From an uncultured Tateyamaria sp. (GTDB lineage Bacteria > Pseudomonadota > Alphaproteobacteria > Rhodobacterales > Rhodobacteraceae): 64,000 bases of DNA. Position 1 is the first letter of the stretch; the number at the start of each line of letters is the position of its first letter. Under the pieces are notes generated by a model. It saw only the letters and a program-made list of their open reading frames with translations. It was not told the DNA's origin and ran no database searches. Shown here in pieces: positions 45,652 to 54,126 of the stretch. Where the stretch lies: positions 354,386 through 418,385 of the forward strand of contig NZ_CANNES010000003.1 of the NCBI RefSeq assembly GCF_947503705.1. Direction: 5' to 3'. Made by a program: the position numbers and the translations under genes.

Positions 45652-46685
45652 GAGAGTTGACGAGTATGAGTGGGGCGTTGGATGTGTTGTGTCCAATGCA
45701 TGTGATTGTGTCGGATGAAGGACATGTAGTGCACGCAGGGCCGACCTTGCAGAAATTGCGCCCGACGCACCCGATGGTCGGCCGCCCGTTCCTTGAGATT
45801 TTTGACCTCAAGCGGCCCCGTGCCATTTCGACCATTGATAAGATGCGCGCGGCGGCCGGTACAAAACTGCATCTGCAATTGCGCGACGCGCCTCATACCG
45901 AGGTTAAAGGCATTCTCGTGCCCAGCCCGGTGCCGGGCGAGAGCATCATCAATCTGTCCTTTGGTATCTCAGTGGTTGACGCGGTTACGGATTATGCCCT
46001 GACCAGTGTGGATTTCGCGGCCACAGATTTGACGATTGAGATGCTTTATCTGGTTGAGGCCAAGTCAGCGGCGATGGAAGCGTCGCGCAAACTGAACCTG
46101 CGCTTACAAGGGGCGAAGATCGCGGCCGAAGAACAGGCCTTTACCGACACGTTGACGGGCCTCAAGAATCGCCGCGCCATGGATCATGTCCTGGATCGTC
46201 ACGCGGCCTGGGGCACGCAGTTCGGCGTCATGCAGATTGATCTGGACTGGTTCAAGGCGGTCAATGACACGCTGGGCCATGCGGCGGGTGATTTTGTACT
46301 GCAGACCGTTGCTCGTGTGATGGTTGAGGAAACCCGGGACAATGACACTGTGGCGCGTGTGGGCGGGGACGAGTTTGTGATTCTGCTACCCCATGCACAT
46401 GACCAGACCGCTTTGCGCAACATCGGTGATCGGATCATCAAACGGCTGTCACGCCCGATGCCGTTTCAGGGCGAAGTGTGCCAAATCTCGGCCAGCATAG
46501 GTATCGCCATCTACGAGCCGGGTGCAGGTGTGTCGGTGTCGGAGTTGCTGGATAATGCCGACGTGGCGCTTTATGCGTCGAAACATGATGGGCGGGGTCG
46601 GCAGACCTTCTATACGCCCGAGTTGCGCGCTTCGGCGCAAAACCTCGCCCCGCCGACGGGCCGGGCAGAATCCAAAACGGCTTGA
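45648..46685 (+). CDS. diguanylate cyclase with N-terminal H-NOX-associated sensor region
   Basis: A 345-residue protein. Residues about 10-125 are a PAS-like/H-NOX-associated domain (LDVLCPMHVIVSDEGHVVHA), a coiled-coil linker follows (about 130-165), then GGDEF at about 165-325. The active site is VGGDEF (239-243), and the inhibitory RxxD is RDND (230-233), spaced as in PleD, so enzymatic activity and feedback are expected. It forms a translationally coupled pair with the H-NOX-like gene. A comparable H-NOX/cyclase pair in Dinoroseobacter responds to nitric oxide, but the heme ligands are missing here. Confidence 0.92.
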   Translation: MRELTSMSGALDVLCPMHVIVSDEGHVVHAGPTLQKLRPTHPMVGRPFLEIFDLKRPRAISTIDKMRAAAGTKLHLQLRDAPHTEVKGILVPSPVPGESIINLSFGISVVDAVTDYALTSVDFAATDLTIEMLYLVEAKSAAMEASRKLNLRLQGAKIAAEEQAFTDTLTGLKNRRAMDHVLDRHAAWGTQFGVMQIDLDWFKAVNDTLGHAAGDFVLQTVARVMVEETRDNDTVARVGGDEFVILLPHAHDQTALRNIGDRIIKRLSRPMPFQGEVCQISASIGIAIYEPGAGVSVSELLDNADVALYASKHDGRGRQTFYTPELRASAQNLAPPTGRAESKTA

Positions 46686-46739
46686 TACGACCCTCAAGGT
46701 CGGCATCGCCATTATTCTCAGTGCGCGTTGGAAGCCACT

Positions 46740-46814
46740 TGGCATCCCGTAGGGGAATCGAACCCCTCTTTCCAGGTTGAAAACCTGGCGTCCTAACCGA
46801 TAGACGAACGGGAC
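46740..46814 (-). tRNA. tRNA-Glu (anticodon TTC)
   Basis: 75 bases with encoded CCA. The acceptor stem pairs GTCCCGT with ACGGGAT. The anticodon loop TTTTCAA on a CCAGG/CCTGG stem gives TTC, and the T arm is GGGGTTCGATTCCCC. Confidence 0.96.
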
Positions 46815-47061
46815 ACTGAGTGTGAGCGGTTCTTTAGGCAATCGCTTGAGATGGCGCAAGCGGAAAAGTCATCTCGCGGCACAGAAATAGCGCGGTTTGT
46901 CAGTTTCTGACTGGCGCTGCTGATCTGGCGGGAAGCAGGCAATGCCACCTGATCGAATTCAGGCCGACGACGGGCCCGGACTCACCAATTGCAAACCGAA
47001 ACAGTGTCTTGCCATTGTGCCGAGTACCCGCCCGGAGGTGATTGCCGAGGGCATACGACTC

Positions 47062-48813
47062 CTATGCAGGTGCCGCGTCTTCCAACCGCAACTGCACGCT
47101 GCGCCGCCCGCGAAAACTGTTGATCTCAAGCCGCCCGGCCAAATGAAACGGTGCACCACCGTGATCGCTGAGGGTGGGGCCAAGATCGCCATCAAATGCT
47201 CCAAAGGCGATACCATCCATGCGTGCGCCGCCTGGCGCACCAAAGCTGATCTTGAGGTGGCTTTCGCCGACCCGCCGCGCATGATGGATCCGCATGGCGG
47301 AAAAAGCATAGCGCGGCGCAGGCGCACCGGCCCCAAAGGGGCCCGCCGCATCAATCTGCTCAATCAACTCAACAGTCGCGGCATCCGGCATCAGCATCCC
47401 GTCCAAACGCAGGTCCGCAGGGCCCAAAGCGCCAGCGCCCTGCCGGGCCAATAGCTCCGCCAGACGGGCCATGGCGACCTCGATCTTGTCCTCGGCAACG
47501 GTCAGTCCGGCGGCCATTTTGTGACCCCCGCCCTTGATCAACAGCCCCTCGACCGCCAGGCGCTGAATAGGCGCGCCAAGGTCGATCCCGGAGACGGAGC
47601 GGCCCGATCCTTTGCCAATCCCGTCTTCGACGCCGATCACGATGGCAGGGCGGTTGGTGGCCTCCTTGAGGCGCGAGGCCACGATGCCCACGACGCCGGG
47701 ATGCCAGCCCTGACCCACGGCCCAAGCCAATGGGCCATTGGCGCCACGTTCCTCGCATTGGGCCAGGGCTTGTGCGCGCACCTGCGCCTCGATATCGCGC
47801 CGCTCAGCGTTCAGGGTATTCAGGCGTTCGGCCAGCGCGGCCGCTTCGTGCGGGTCTTGGGTGGCCAATAAGCGTGCGCCCAGATCGGCTTGACCAATGC
47901 GGCCGCCCGCGTTGATGCGAGGCCCAAGCAGATAGCCCAGATGGTATGGCGTGGGCGCTGTGTCCATCCCTGCCACATCGGACAGCGCGACAAGGCCCGG
48001 ACGGGCGCGCCGCGCCATCACCTTGAGGCCCTGACGCACAAAGGCGCGGTTCACACCGACCAATGGCGCAACGTCTGCCACAGTTGCAAGCCCCACAAGA
48101 TCAAGCATCGCCATAAGGTCCGGGCCGGGCGTGCCTGCCACCCGCAGTTGCCGCCCGGCCTCGACCAGCGCCAAAAAGACAACCGCCGCCGCACACAAGT
48201 GCGCCAGCGCACCGTCTTCGTCCTGGCGATTGGGATTGACGACAGCATAGGCAGGGGGCAACGTCTCTGCTCCCAGATGGTGGTCCAGCACGACCACATC
48301 CGCACCGATGGCCGCGGCAATCGGGTCATGAGACAGGGTGCCGCAATCGACACAGATGATCAGGTCATGGTCCGCAGCAAGCTGGGCCATGGCCGCCTCA
48401 TTCGGGCCATAGCCTTCGTCGATACGGTCGGGCACATAAAGCGTGGCTTCCAACCCCAGATCGCGCATCCATGTGATCAGCAAAGCGGCAGAAGACCCGC
48501 CATCCACGTCGTAATCGGCAAAAATGGCTATGCGTTCGCGACCATGTATGGCCGCCAATATGCGCGTTGCGGCCTTTTCCATGTCACGCAAACTGCGCGG
48601 ATCAGGCATCAGGTCGCGCAGTGTTGGAGCGAGATAGGCCTCGGCCGCCTCGGCAGGAACGCCAGATCGCGCCAAGATCTGGCAAATTGGGGCAGGCAAT
48701 TGGGTCTGTTGCGCCATGGCCTCTGCGGCGCGGGTTACATCCGCCGTCGACGCGACCCAGGCGCGTCCACTCAAAGACCTTTCTACGCCCAAAAAAGCCA
48801 AAACAGTCCCCAC
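47062..48813 (-). CDS. recJ: single-stranded-DNA-specific exonuclease RecJ
   Basis: A 583-residue DHH-family 5'-3' exonuclease for recombination and mismatch repair. Motifs include FADYDVDGGSSAALL (Asp pair), ICVDCGTLSHD, and the DHH box VVLDHHLGAETLP. The DHHA1 part has GGGHKMAAGLTV. The start is a GTG at 48813, with a TTG 12 bases downstream (MAFLGVERSLSG) as an alternative; the family usually opens with FLGVExSLTG. Element R3 of repeat family 2 lies just upstream. Confidence 0.94.
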   Translation of the reverse strand: MGTVLAFLGVERSLSGRAWVASTADVTRAAEAMAQQTQLPAPICQILARSGVPAEAAEAYLAPTLRDLMPDPRSLRDMEKAATRILAAIHGRERIAIFADYDVDGGSSAALLITWMRDLGLEATLYVPDRIDEGYGPNEAAMAQLAADHDLIICVDCGTLSHDPIAAAIGADVVVLDHHLGAETLPPAYAVVNPNRQDEDGALAHLCAAAVVFLALVEAGRQLRVAGTPGPDLMAMLDLVGLATVADVAPLVGVNRAFVRQGLKVMARRARPGLVALSDVAGMDTAPTPYHLGYLLGPRINAGGRIGQADLGARLLATQDPHEAAALAERLNTLNAERRDIEAQVRAQALAQCEERGANGPLAWAVGQGWHPGVVGIVASRLKEATNRPAIVIGVEDGIGKGSGRSVSGIDLGAPIQRLAVEGLLIKGGGHKMAAGLTVAEDKIEVAMARLAELLARQGAGALGPADLRLDGMLMPDAATVELIEQIDAAGPFGAGAPAPRYAFSAMRIHHARRVGESHLKISFGAPGGARMDGIAFGAFDGDLGPTLSDHGGAPFHLAGRLEINSFRGRRSVQLRLEDAAPA

Positions 48814-48820
48814 TTCTTTT

Positions 48821-48845
48821 GGTCGGAAATATCCCCGCCGGAGGC
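48821..48845 (+). repeat. dispersed element family 2, copy 3
   Basis: Lead GGTCGGAAATAT and core CCCCGCCGGAGGC. It lies in the gap between glpX and recJ on the minus strand, upstream of the recJ start. Confidence 0.5.
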
Positions 48846-48937
48846 CAGAAAGTCACTGGCTAAACGTATGCCTCCGGCACTACGCAGATTACCTTACCCC
48901 GTAAAGCGCACCTTTTGGCGCGCTATCCGCGCGGCCG

Positions 48938-49906
48938 TCAAACAGTGTGGGTCGGGGTACGGTAGCTCATGCGGCGGACCGATCCGGTTTTTGAGCGCAT
49001 CAGCAATGTCTCGCAGGTCAGCCAACCGGGTTCTCTCTGCACCGCGGCAAGCAGGGACCCAGATGTCACGCCGGTCGCGGCAAAGATCACGTCCTGGGTC
49101 ACCATATCGTCTCGGGCATAGATTTTGTCCAGATCGGTAATGCCAGCCTTGGCCGCGCGGCCCTTTTCGTCGTCATTGCGGAACAAGAGGCGGCCGTAGA
49201 TCTGCCCGCCCATACATTTCAAGGCTGCGGCCGCCAACACACCTTCTGGCGCGCCACCTTCGCCCATGTACATGTCGATACCGGTCGAGGGGTCCGCACA
49301 GTGCATGACACCAGCCACATCGCCATCAGTGATGAGGCGGATGGAAGCACCTGTGCCGCGCACTTCGGCGATCATCGCCTCGTGCCGGGGGCGCTCCAGG
49401 ATACAAACGGTGATGTCGGCGGCCTCACAGCCTTTTGCAGCGGCTAGCGCGGCGACCCGCTCGGCCGGACTCATGTTCAGGGTAACGACATCGCTGTCAT
49501 AGCCCGGGCCGATGGCCAGCTTGTCCATATAGACATCTGGCGCGTGCAGCATCGAGCCGCGCGGGCCCATGGCAATCACGGTCAATGCATTGGGCATGTC
49601 CTTGGCCGTCAGGGTCGTCCCTTCCAACGGGTCAAGGGCGATGTCCACGCCGGGGCCGTTCCCGGTGCCGACCTCTTCGCCGATATAGAGCATGGGCGCT
49701 TCGTCCCGTTCGCCTTCGCCGATGACCACGACGCCCGCGATATCCAGCAGGTTCAGCTGCTCGCGCATGGCGTTCACAGCGGCCTGGTCAGCGGCCTTTT
49801 CGTCCCCGTGCCCCACCAGCCGGGCAGAGGCCAATGCAGCGGCTTCTGATACACGGGCGAGACCCAAGGACAAAAGGCGGTCTTGGAATTGGGCGGTGGC
49901 GGTCAT
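48938..49906 (-). CDS. glpX: class II fructose-1,6-bisphosphatase
   Basis: Hydrolyses fructose-1,6-bisphosphate for gluconeogenesis and the Calvin-type pathway. It has 322 residues. The class II signatures are GEGERDEAPMLYIGEEVG, DIALDPLEGTTLTAKDMP (metal-binding DPxEGT) and PEGVLAAAALKCMGG. The ATG at 49906 with AAGGA 8 bases upstream is preferred over a longer in-frame start. It follows hom by 34 bases on the same strand, so hom-glpX is probably one transcript. Confidence 0.95.
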   Translation of the reverse strand: MTATAQFQDRLLSLGLARVSEAAALASARLVGHGDEKAADQAAVNAMREQLNLLDIAGVVVIGEGERDEAPMLYIGEEVGTGNGPGVDIALDPLEGTTLTAKDMPNALTVIAMGPRGSMLHAPDVYMDKLAIGPGYDSDVVTLNMSPAERVAALAAAKGCEAADITVCILERPRHEAMIAEVRGTGASIRLITDGDVAGVMHCADPSTGIDMYMGEGGAPEGVLAAAALKCMGGQIYGRLLFRNDDEKGRAAKAGITDLDKIYARDDMVTQDVIFAATGVTSGSLLAAVQREPGWLTCETLLMRSKTGSVRRMSYRTPTHTV

Positions 49907-49940
49907 TGGAACATTCCTTTTGGGATATCTGGAAATTGAG

Positions 49941-51227
49941 TCAAACGGCTTCGATGCGCAGCACAACGGGTTCAGACGCCAGAACGCCGGTGCCTTGCAT
50001 GGCCTCCAGTGCGTGGTCCACCGCGGCGCGGGTACAGCTATGCGTGACGATCAGGACCGGGGCCGCTCCCTCGGCATGGCCGTATTGGCGCATGCGGTCG
50101 ATGCTGACGCCTGCGTCGCCCAAGACCGTCGCGATCTTGGCCAGTGCGCCGGGTTTGTCGTCTAGCGCCATGCGCAGATAATAGGGCGCAGGTAGAACAG
50201 ATTTCGCCGGCGTACTCTGGCTCAGCGTGCTCGCCGGTTGGCCAAAGACGGGCAGGCGCAGGCCACGTGCGATGTCACAAACGTCGCCCATGACCGCAGA
50301 AGCGGTCGGTCCTTCGCCAGCACCCGGGCCACGCAGAACAACCTGTTCAACCGCGCTGCCTTCGATGGCAACCATGTTGGTGCCGCCTTGCAACTGGCCA
50401 AGTGGCGAGGTGTCAGGCACGAGGCAGGGCATCATCCGCTGTTCCAGACCACGTCCGGTTTTCTGGGCAACGCCCAAGAGCTTGATCTTGTAGCCCATGT
50501 CTGCGGCGTGCCGGATGTCTTCGATGCTGACCCGCTCGATTCCTTCCAACTCGATGCCGTCAAAATCCACCTTCGTGCCAAAGGCGATAGAGGACAGGAT
50601 GGCCAGTTTATGGGCTGCGTCGATGCCGCCCACGTCCAGTTGCGGATCAGCCTCCAGATATCCAAGTCCGTCGGCTTCGGCGAACACTTCGGCATAGGTC
50701 AGTCCCGCGCTTTCCATACGTGTCAGGATGTAGTTGCAAGACCCGTTCATGACGCCGACGATGCGTTTGATTTCGTTCCCGGCCAGCCCTTCGGTCAGGG
50801 CCTTGATAACCGGTATTCCGCCAGCGACGGCAGCCTCATAGCGCAACGACACTTCGGCCGCTTCGGCCGCTTCAGCCAGTGCCTGACCATGGATGGCCAG
50901 CATCGCCTTGTTGGCGGTGACCACATGTTTGCCAGCGGCAATGGCCGCTTCGGTGGCGTCCTTGGCAGGACCGTCAGTGCCGCCCATCAGTTCCACAAAC
51001 ACGTCTACATCCTCGCGGGTGGCAAGCGCCACGGGGTCGTCCTCCCAGGCGTAGCCGGTCAAGGGCACACCGCGATCCTTGTCGCGGCTGCGTGCGCTGA
51101 CGGCTGTGATCTCGATGCTTGTCCCGGTGCGGGCTGACAAAAGGTCCGCATTTTGGCGCACAATCTTGACGACGCCAGCGCCGACGGTGCCCAGTCCGGC
51201 GATGCCGAGACGCAAGGGAGAGTTCAT
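49941..51227 (-). CDS. hom: homoserine dehydrogenase
   Basis: Reduces aspartate semialdehyde to homoserine, feeding methionine and threonine synthesis. It has 428 residues with an N-terminal Rossmann IAGLGTVGAGVVKI, the catalytic MNGSCNYILTRM segment and DVGGIDAAHKLAILSS. A C-terminal ACT domain (about 350-428, LDDKPGALAKIATVLGDAGVS) should bind a feedback amino acid. The ATG at 51227 has GAGGAT upstream. It provides the homoserine needed by MetZ. Confidence 0.95.
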   Translation of the reverse strand: MNSPLRLGIAGLGTVGAGVVKIVRQNADLLSARTGTSIEITAVSARSRDKDRGVPLTGYAWEDDPVALATREDVDVFVELMGGTDGPAKDATEAAIAAGKHVVTANKAMLAIHGQALAEAAEAAEVSLRYEAAVAGGIPVIKALTEGLAGNEIKRIVGVMNGSCNYILTRMESAGLTYAEVFAEADGLGYLEADPQLDVGGIDAAHKLAILSSIAFGTKVDFDGIELEGIERVSIEDIRHAADMGYKIKLLGVAQKTGRGLEQRMMPCLVPDTSPLGQLQGGTNMVAIEGSAVEQVVLRGPGAGEGPTASAVMGDVCDIARGLRLPVFGQPASTLSQSTPAKSVLPAPYYLRMALDDKPGALAKIATVLGDAGVSIDRMRQYGHAEGAAPVLIVTHSCTRAAVDHALEAMQGTGVLASEPVVLRIEAV

Positions 51228-51340
51228 ATGGGTATCCTCATTCGAACGCAGCATGGGGGCCGTGCCGTCAAAACGCCGACCTTTGCCGCGATGTAGCGGG
51301 TTCCGTGCTGCGGTGCAATTGCCCCGTGCGCGGCGGCGGC

Positions 51341-51625
51341 TTAGCCCAGCCCGTCCGTCAACCGCGCCCGCGCGCTCGCATCCAAGACGGACCGCCGCTG
51401 CAGCGCGCGTGCCCGCGCTTTCAGCGATGCAATCCGGGCTTCAAGATTTTGGGTGGTTTGAACGGGATCGGTGCCCGCGGGCACCGCGCTGGCCAGCAGT
51501 GGTCCCAAAGGGACAAGGGCAGGGTAAGCTGCGCCTTCAACCTCGGGCGATACGGTGCCATCGAGTTCGGGGAACTGCGTGCAGGCGCAAAGCGCGAAAC
51601 AAAGGGCAAGGCAGGCGGCGCGCAT
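51341..51625 (-). CDS. small lipoprotein
   Basis: A 94-residue protein. The signal ends in a lipobox-like LCACTQ, with cysteine at about residue 14. The mature part is Pro/Ala-rich and carries a basic helical stretch (SLKARARALQRRSVL). I do not recognise a family. I chose the ATG at 51625 over a start five codons upstream because it gives the tighter signal peptide. It lies upstream of hom on the same strand. Confidence 0.65.
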   Translation of the reverse strand: MRAACLALCFALCACTQFPELDGTVSPEVEGAAYPALVPLGPLLASAVPAGTDPVQTTQNLEARIASLKARARALQRRSVLDASARARLTDGLG

Positions 51626-51706
51626 AGCGTTTTGGTCCACTGCTGTGATTGTCGTGCCAGTCTTTGATGCACCAGTGATGGTCCGCGCGCAAGCATGGCT
51701 TGGTTT

Positions 51707-51720
51707 TGAACATGTGTTCA
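51707..51720. promoter_or_regulatory. palindromic operator candidate of the TetR gene
   Basis: TGAACA-TG-TGTTCA, a perfect 6+6 inverted repeat 16 bases before the TetR ATG. Its placement over the expected promoter fits autorepression by a TetR dimer. Confidence 0.5.
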
Positions 51721-51735
51721 GTTAAATCGTGGACT

Positions 51736-52323
51736 ATGGCGCGTACGACCGGTTCCCATTCAGACATCACAGGCCCGCGCGTGCGCGACGCGGCCTTGCG
51801 CCTGTTTGCCCGCCATGGGTTTGCCGCCGTCTCGATGCGCCAGATCGCGACGGAAGTCGGTGTGCAGGCCGGTGCGCTATATAACTACACGCCTGACAAG
51901 CAGAGCCTTTTATTTGCGCTGATGCGTGATCACATGGTCGAGTTGTTGGATGCGGTCGAGGCGCTGCCGGACGTTTCCCCTTTGGCCAAGCTGGAAGGCT
52001 TTGTGCGGTTCCATATCGCCTTTCACCATGAGCGTCCGGATGCTGTGTTCATATCCTATATGGAATTGCGCAACCTCAGCCCCGAGAATTTTGAGGCTCT
52101 GGAAACGTTGCGTCGTCGCTATGAAACGGTGTTGGAGGATATTTTGCACAGCGGCGTTGCCGCAGGTCTGTTTCAAGTGGCCGACACCCGCATTGCCACC
52201 TGGGCCGTCATTGCCATGCTTACCGGGGTCAACACTTGGTTTCGCGCGGGCGGTCGGCTGAGCCTCAATGATGTGCAGGATCAGTATTGGGAGATGGTGC
52301 GCAGAGCGGTTGCCGTGGGGTGA
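51736..52323 (+). CDS. TetR-family transcriptional regulator
   Basis: A 195-residue regulator. The N-terminal helix-turn-helix is at about 12-58 (VRDAALRLFARHGFAAVSMRQ, then GVQAGALYNYTPDKQSLL). A C-terminal helical ligand domain follows (about 75-190). The ATG at 51736 is chosen over an upstream in-frame ATG overlapping the palindrome. No obvious target gene lies beside it, since hom and pirin are on the opposite strand. The ligand is unknown. Confidence 0.86.
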   Translation: MARTTGSHSDITGPRVRDAALRLFARHGFAAVSMRQIATEVGVQAGALYNYTPDKQSLLFALMRDHMVELLDAVEALPDVSPLAKLEGFVRFHIAFHHERPDAVFISYMELRNLSPENFEALETLRRRYETVLEDILHSGVAAGLFQVADTRIATWAVIAMLTGVNTWFRAGGRLSLNDVQDQYWEMVRRAVAVG

Positions 52324-52347
52324 TCGTCTTTGGCTGATGGACGGACG

Positions 52348-52384
52348 CTGTTTGCCTTTGGCAAATGCGCCCCGCCCAACACCC
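52348..52384 (+). repeat. dispersed element family 1, copy C
   Basis: CTGTTTGCC-ttt-GGCAAAT followed by GCGCCCCGCCCAACACC. It lies after the TetR stop and before convergent pirin. The outer arms are weaker than in copies A and B. Confidence 0.55.
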
Positions 52385-52401
52385 CATTTGGCGCGCCGCG
52401 G

Positions 52402-53313
52402 CTAGTGTGCCGCTTTGATGAATGTGCCATTGCGCAGATCGCGCATGGCCTGCATCAATTCTTCCTGTGTGTTCATAACGATCGGGCCGTGCCAGGCCAC
52501 CGGCTCGTCAATTGGCGCGCCCGAAACCAGCAGGAACCGTATGCCGTCAGGGCCCGCCTGGACTGTTACCTCGTCGCCGGTGCCAAAGCGGATCAGCGTG
52601 CGATCGCCGGACAGGTCGCGAATGTTCAGCTCTTGTCCCGCGACCTCCTTTTCCAGCAACACGCCTGACGGAGCCGAGGCATCGGCAAACGCACCCGCGC
52701 CCTGAAAGACATAAGCAAAGGCCCGGCGGTAGGTGTCGATGCGAAACGTTTTTTTCAGCCCGGCAGGCACAAAGATGTCGAGATATTGCGGGTCGGCGGC
52801 GATCCCGTCTACCGGGCCGCTGACCCCCCAAAAATCGCCGGTGATCACTTTGACCACCGTTCCGTCATCATCCGTGACCACCGGAATATCGGCACCCGAG
52901 ATGTCCTGATACCGCGGAGCCGTCATTTTCTGGGATGCAGGCAGATTGCCCCACAGTTGGAACCCGTGCATCTGGCCCCGCGTGTTTCCGTGCGGCATTT
53001 CTTGGTGCAGGATGCCGGAGCCCGCCGTCATCCACTGTACCGAACCTGCGCCCAAGGTGCCGGAATTGCCCAGACTGTCGCTATGCTCCACCGTGCCTTC
53101 GAGCACGTATGTGATCGTTTCGATGCCGCGATGCGGGTGCCAGGGGAAGCCTTTTTCGAAATGCGCGGGCGTGTCGTTGCGAAAGTCGTCAAAGAGCAGG
53201 AAGGGATCCAACTCGCTTGGGTCCTGAAAGCCGAAGGCCCGGTGCAGGTGGACGCCTGCGCCCTCCATAGTTGGTTGCGCCTGGCGCGCTTCGAGTGTGG
53301 GTCTGAGGGACAT
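52402..53313 (-). CDS. pirin-family bicupin protein
   Basis: A 303-residue pirin. The N-terminal cupin carries metal-binding residues in FPWHPHRGIETITYVLEG and MTAGSGILHQEMPHG, a typical His/Glu set. A second cupin follows to about 270. Pirins bind Fe/Zn, and some show quercetinase activity. The ATG at 53313 has AAGGAG 7 bases upstream. No functional context is apparent. Confidence 0.9.
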   Translation of the reverse strand: MSLRPTLEARQAQPTMEGAGVHLHRAFGFQDPSELDPFLLFDDFRNDTPAHFEKGFPWHPHRGIETITYVLEGTVEHSDSLGNSGTLGAGSVQWMTAGSGILHQEMPHGNTRGQMHGFQLWGNLPASQKMTAPRYQDISGADIPVVTDDDGTVVKVITGDFWGVSGPVDGIAADPQYLDIFVPAGLKKTFRIDTYRRAFAYVFQGAGAFADASAPSGVLLEKEVAGQELNIRDLSGDRTLIRFGTGDEVTVQAGPDGIRFLLVSGAPIDEPVAWHGPIVMNTQEELMQAMRDLRNGTFIKAAH

Positions 53314-53408
53314 GCGCGTCTCCTTTTGCGTGTTGCTTGTCGCAAAGATAGGCCGCGCCGCGTCGCACGCAATCCATGTCGGCGAACGGTATCTGTGCAC
53401 ATTTGTGA

Positions 53409-53585
53409 AGGCTAGAGCGACGGGAACCACCACAACCGTTTGGTTCTCTCATTCCCGAGGACCTGTTTGTACAGGTGGGTGCCAGGTAACCGGACCAGGA
53501 TCCGGACAGAGCCAGCGCCCTCGGAATTGCTTAAGGCCACCGGAATGCAACCTGTCACGAGAAGGGCAGAACCCGTCACACGCCT
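53409..53585. ncRNA. candidate structured RNA between pirin and SRPBCC genes
   Basis: Nested helices span this 177-base stretch: AGGC/GCCT ends (53409-53412 with 53582-53585), GACGGG/CCCGTC (53419-53424 with 53572-53577), TTCTC/GAGAA (53444-53448 with 53559-53563), CATTCC/GGAATG (53450-53455 with 53542-53547) and CCGAGG/CCTCGG (53455-53460 with 53519-53524). Inside are hairpins ACCTGT-ttgt-ACAGGT (53461-53476) and CCGGA-6-TCCGG (53490-53505). The rod shape and size recall 6S RNA, but I find no certain family match. A leader of pirin on the minus strand is another option. Confidence 0.35.
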
Positions 53586-53647
53586 ACATAGGCCCCGCAG
53601 TGCGGCGGGACAAGGGATGCTGTGGCAGACCGGGCTTCGCTTGGAGG

Positions 53648-53690
53648 CCCGGCCCTTGGTGAGAATTTTTCTAGAACAAAAGGGGCCGGG
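53648..53690. other. long-loop hairpin downstream of SRPBCC gene
   Basis: CCCGGCCC (53648-53655) pairs perfectly with GGGCCGGG (53683-53690) around a 27-base T/A-rich loop. It may end the SRPBCC-ArsR transcript. With 53409-53585 it makes the whole 393-base pirin/SRPBCC gap rich in structure. No protein gene is supported in this gap. Confidence 0.4.
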
Positions 53691-53706
53691 TTTACTGCAA
53701 GCGCGC

Positions 53707-54126
53707 TCAGGTCGTGGTGTTGAGTTCGCCGCGCATGCGGGCGAGGTGATCGTCCCATCCTTTGTCCAGCGCGAGCGTGAGCCCGAATGTCTCTGCGCCT
53801 TGGGGTAAGTCGCTGTGTTCCAGCACAAGGCGCGTGCCGCCCGGAACCTCGGTCAATGTCCATTTCACCGTGCTGACGGCGTCGCCCATGGGTTTGACCG
53901 TGAACGTATATTCCAGATGCTCCGGTTCTTGTGCTCGTGTGACCGTGCCCCAGATCAGCAAATCGCCGCTTTCAGTCCCAAACATTTCCAGAGCTTGGCC
54001 TTGGGTTAGGGGTGTTTTTGGTGCGTGGAACCATTTGGCCAGGTGTTCGGGCTGGGTGAGATACGCCCAGACGGTTTCGCGGGGGGCCGCCAGGTAGATT
54101 GTCTTGTTCAGCGTCGTGGGGGTCAT
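53707..54126 (-). CDS. SRPBCC (AHSA1-like) domain protein
   Basis: A 139-residue START-like fold protein: KTIYLAAPRETVWAYLTQPEHLAKWF at the start, central YTFTVKPMGDAVSTVKWTL, and C-terminal helix ALDKGWDDHLARMRGEL. Such proteins bind hydrophobic ligands. It is translationally coupled to the ArsR-type gene (4-base overlap), the common ArsR/SRPBCC pair, and is probably repressed by it. Confidence 0.88.
   Translation of the reverse strand: MTPTTLNKTIYLAAPRETVWAYLTQPEHLAKWFHAPKTPLTQGQALEMFGTESGDLLIWGTVTRAQEPEHLEYTFTVKPMGDAVSTVKWTLTEVPGGTRLVLEHSDLPQGAETFGLTLALDKGWDDHLARMRGELNTTT

Noticed and set aside
53409..53690. RNase P RNA, tmRNA or SRP RNA
   Set aside because: A GGTGCCAGGTAAC stretch recalls RNase P, but the universal GAGGAAAGTCCGG core is absent. 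No T loop or tag frame for tmRNA is visible, and no SRP GGAA-loop hairpin.
53440..53808. Frames on both strands over the pirin/SRPBCC gap
   Set aside because: They contradict each other and lie over the nested-helix region; neither translation resembles a protein family.
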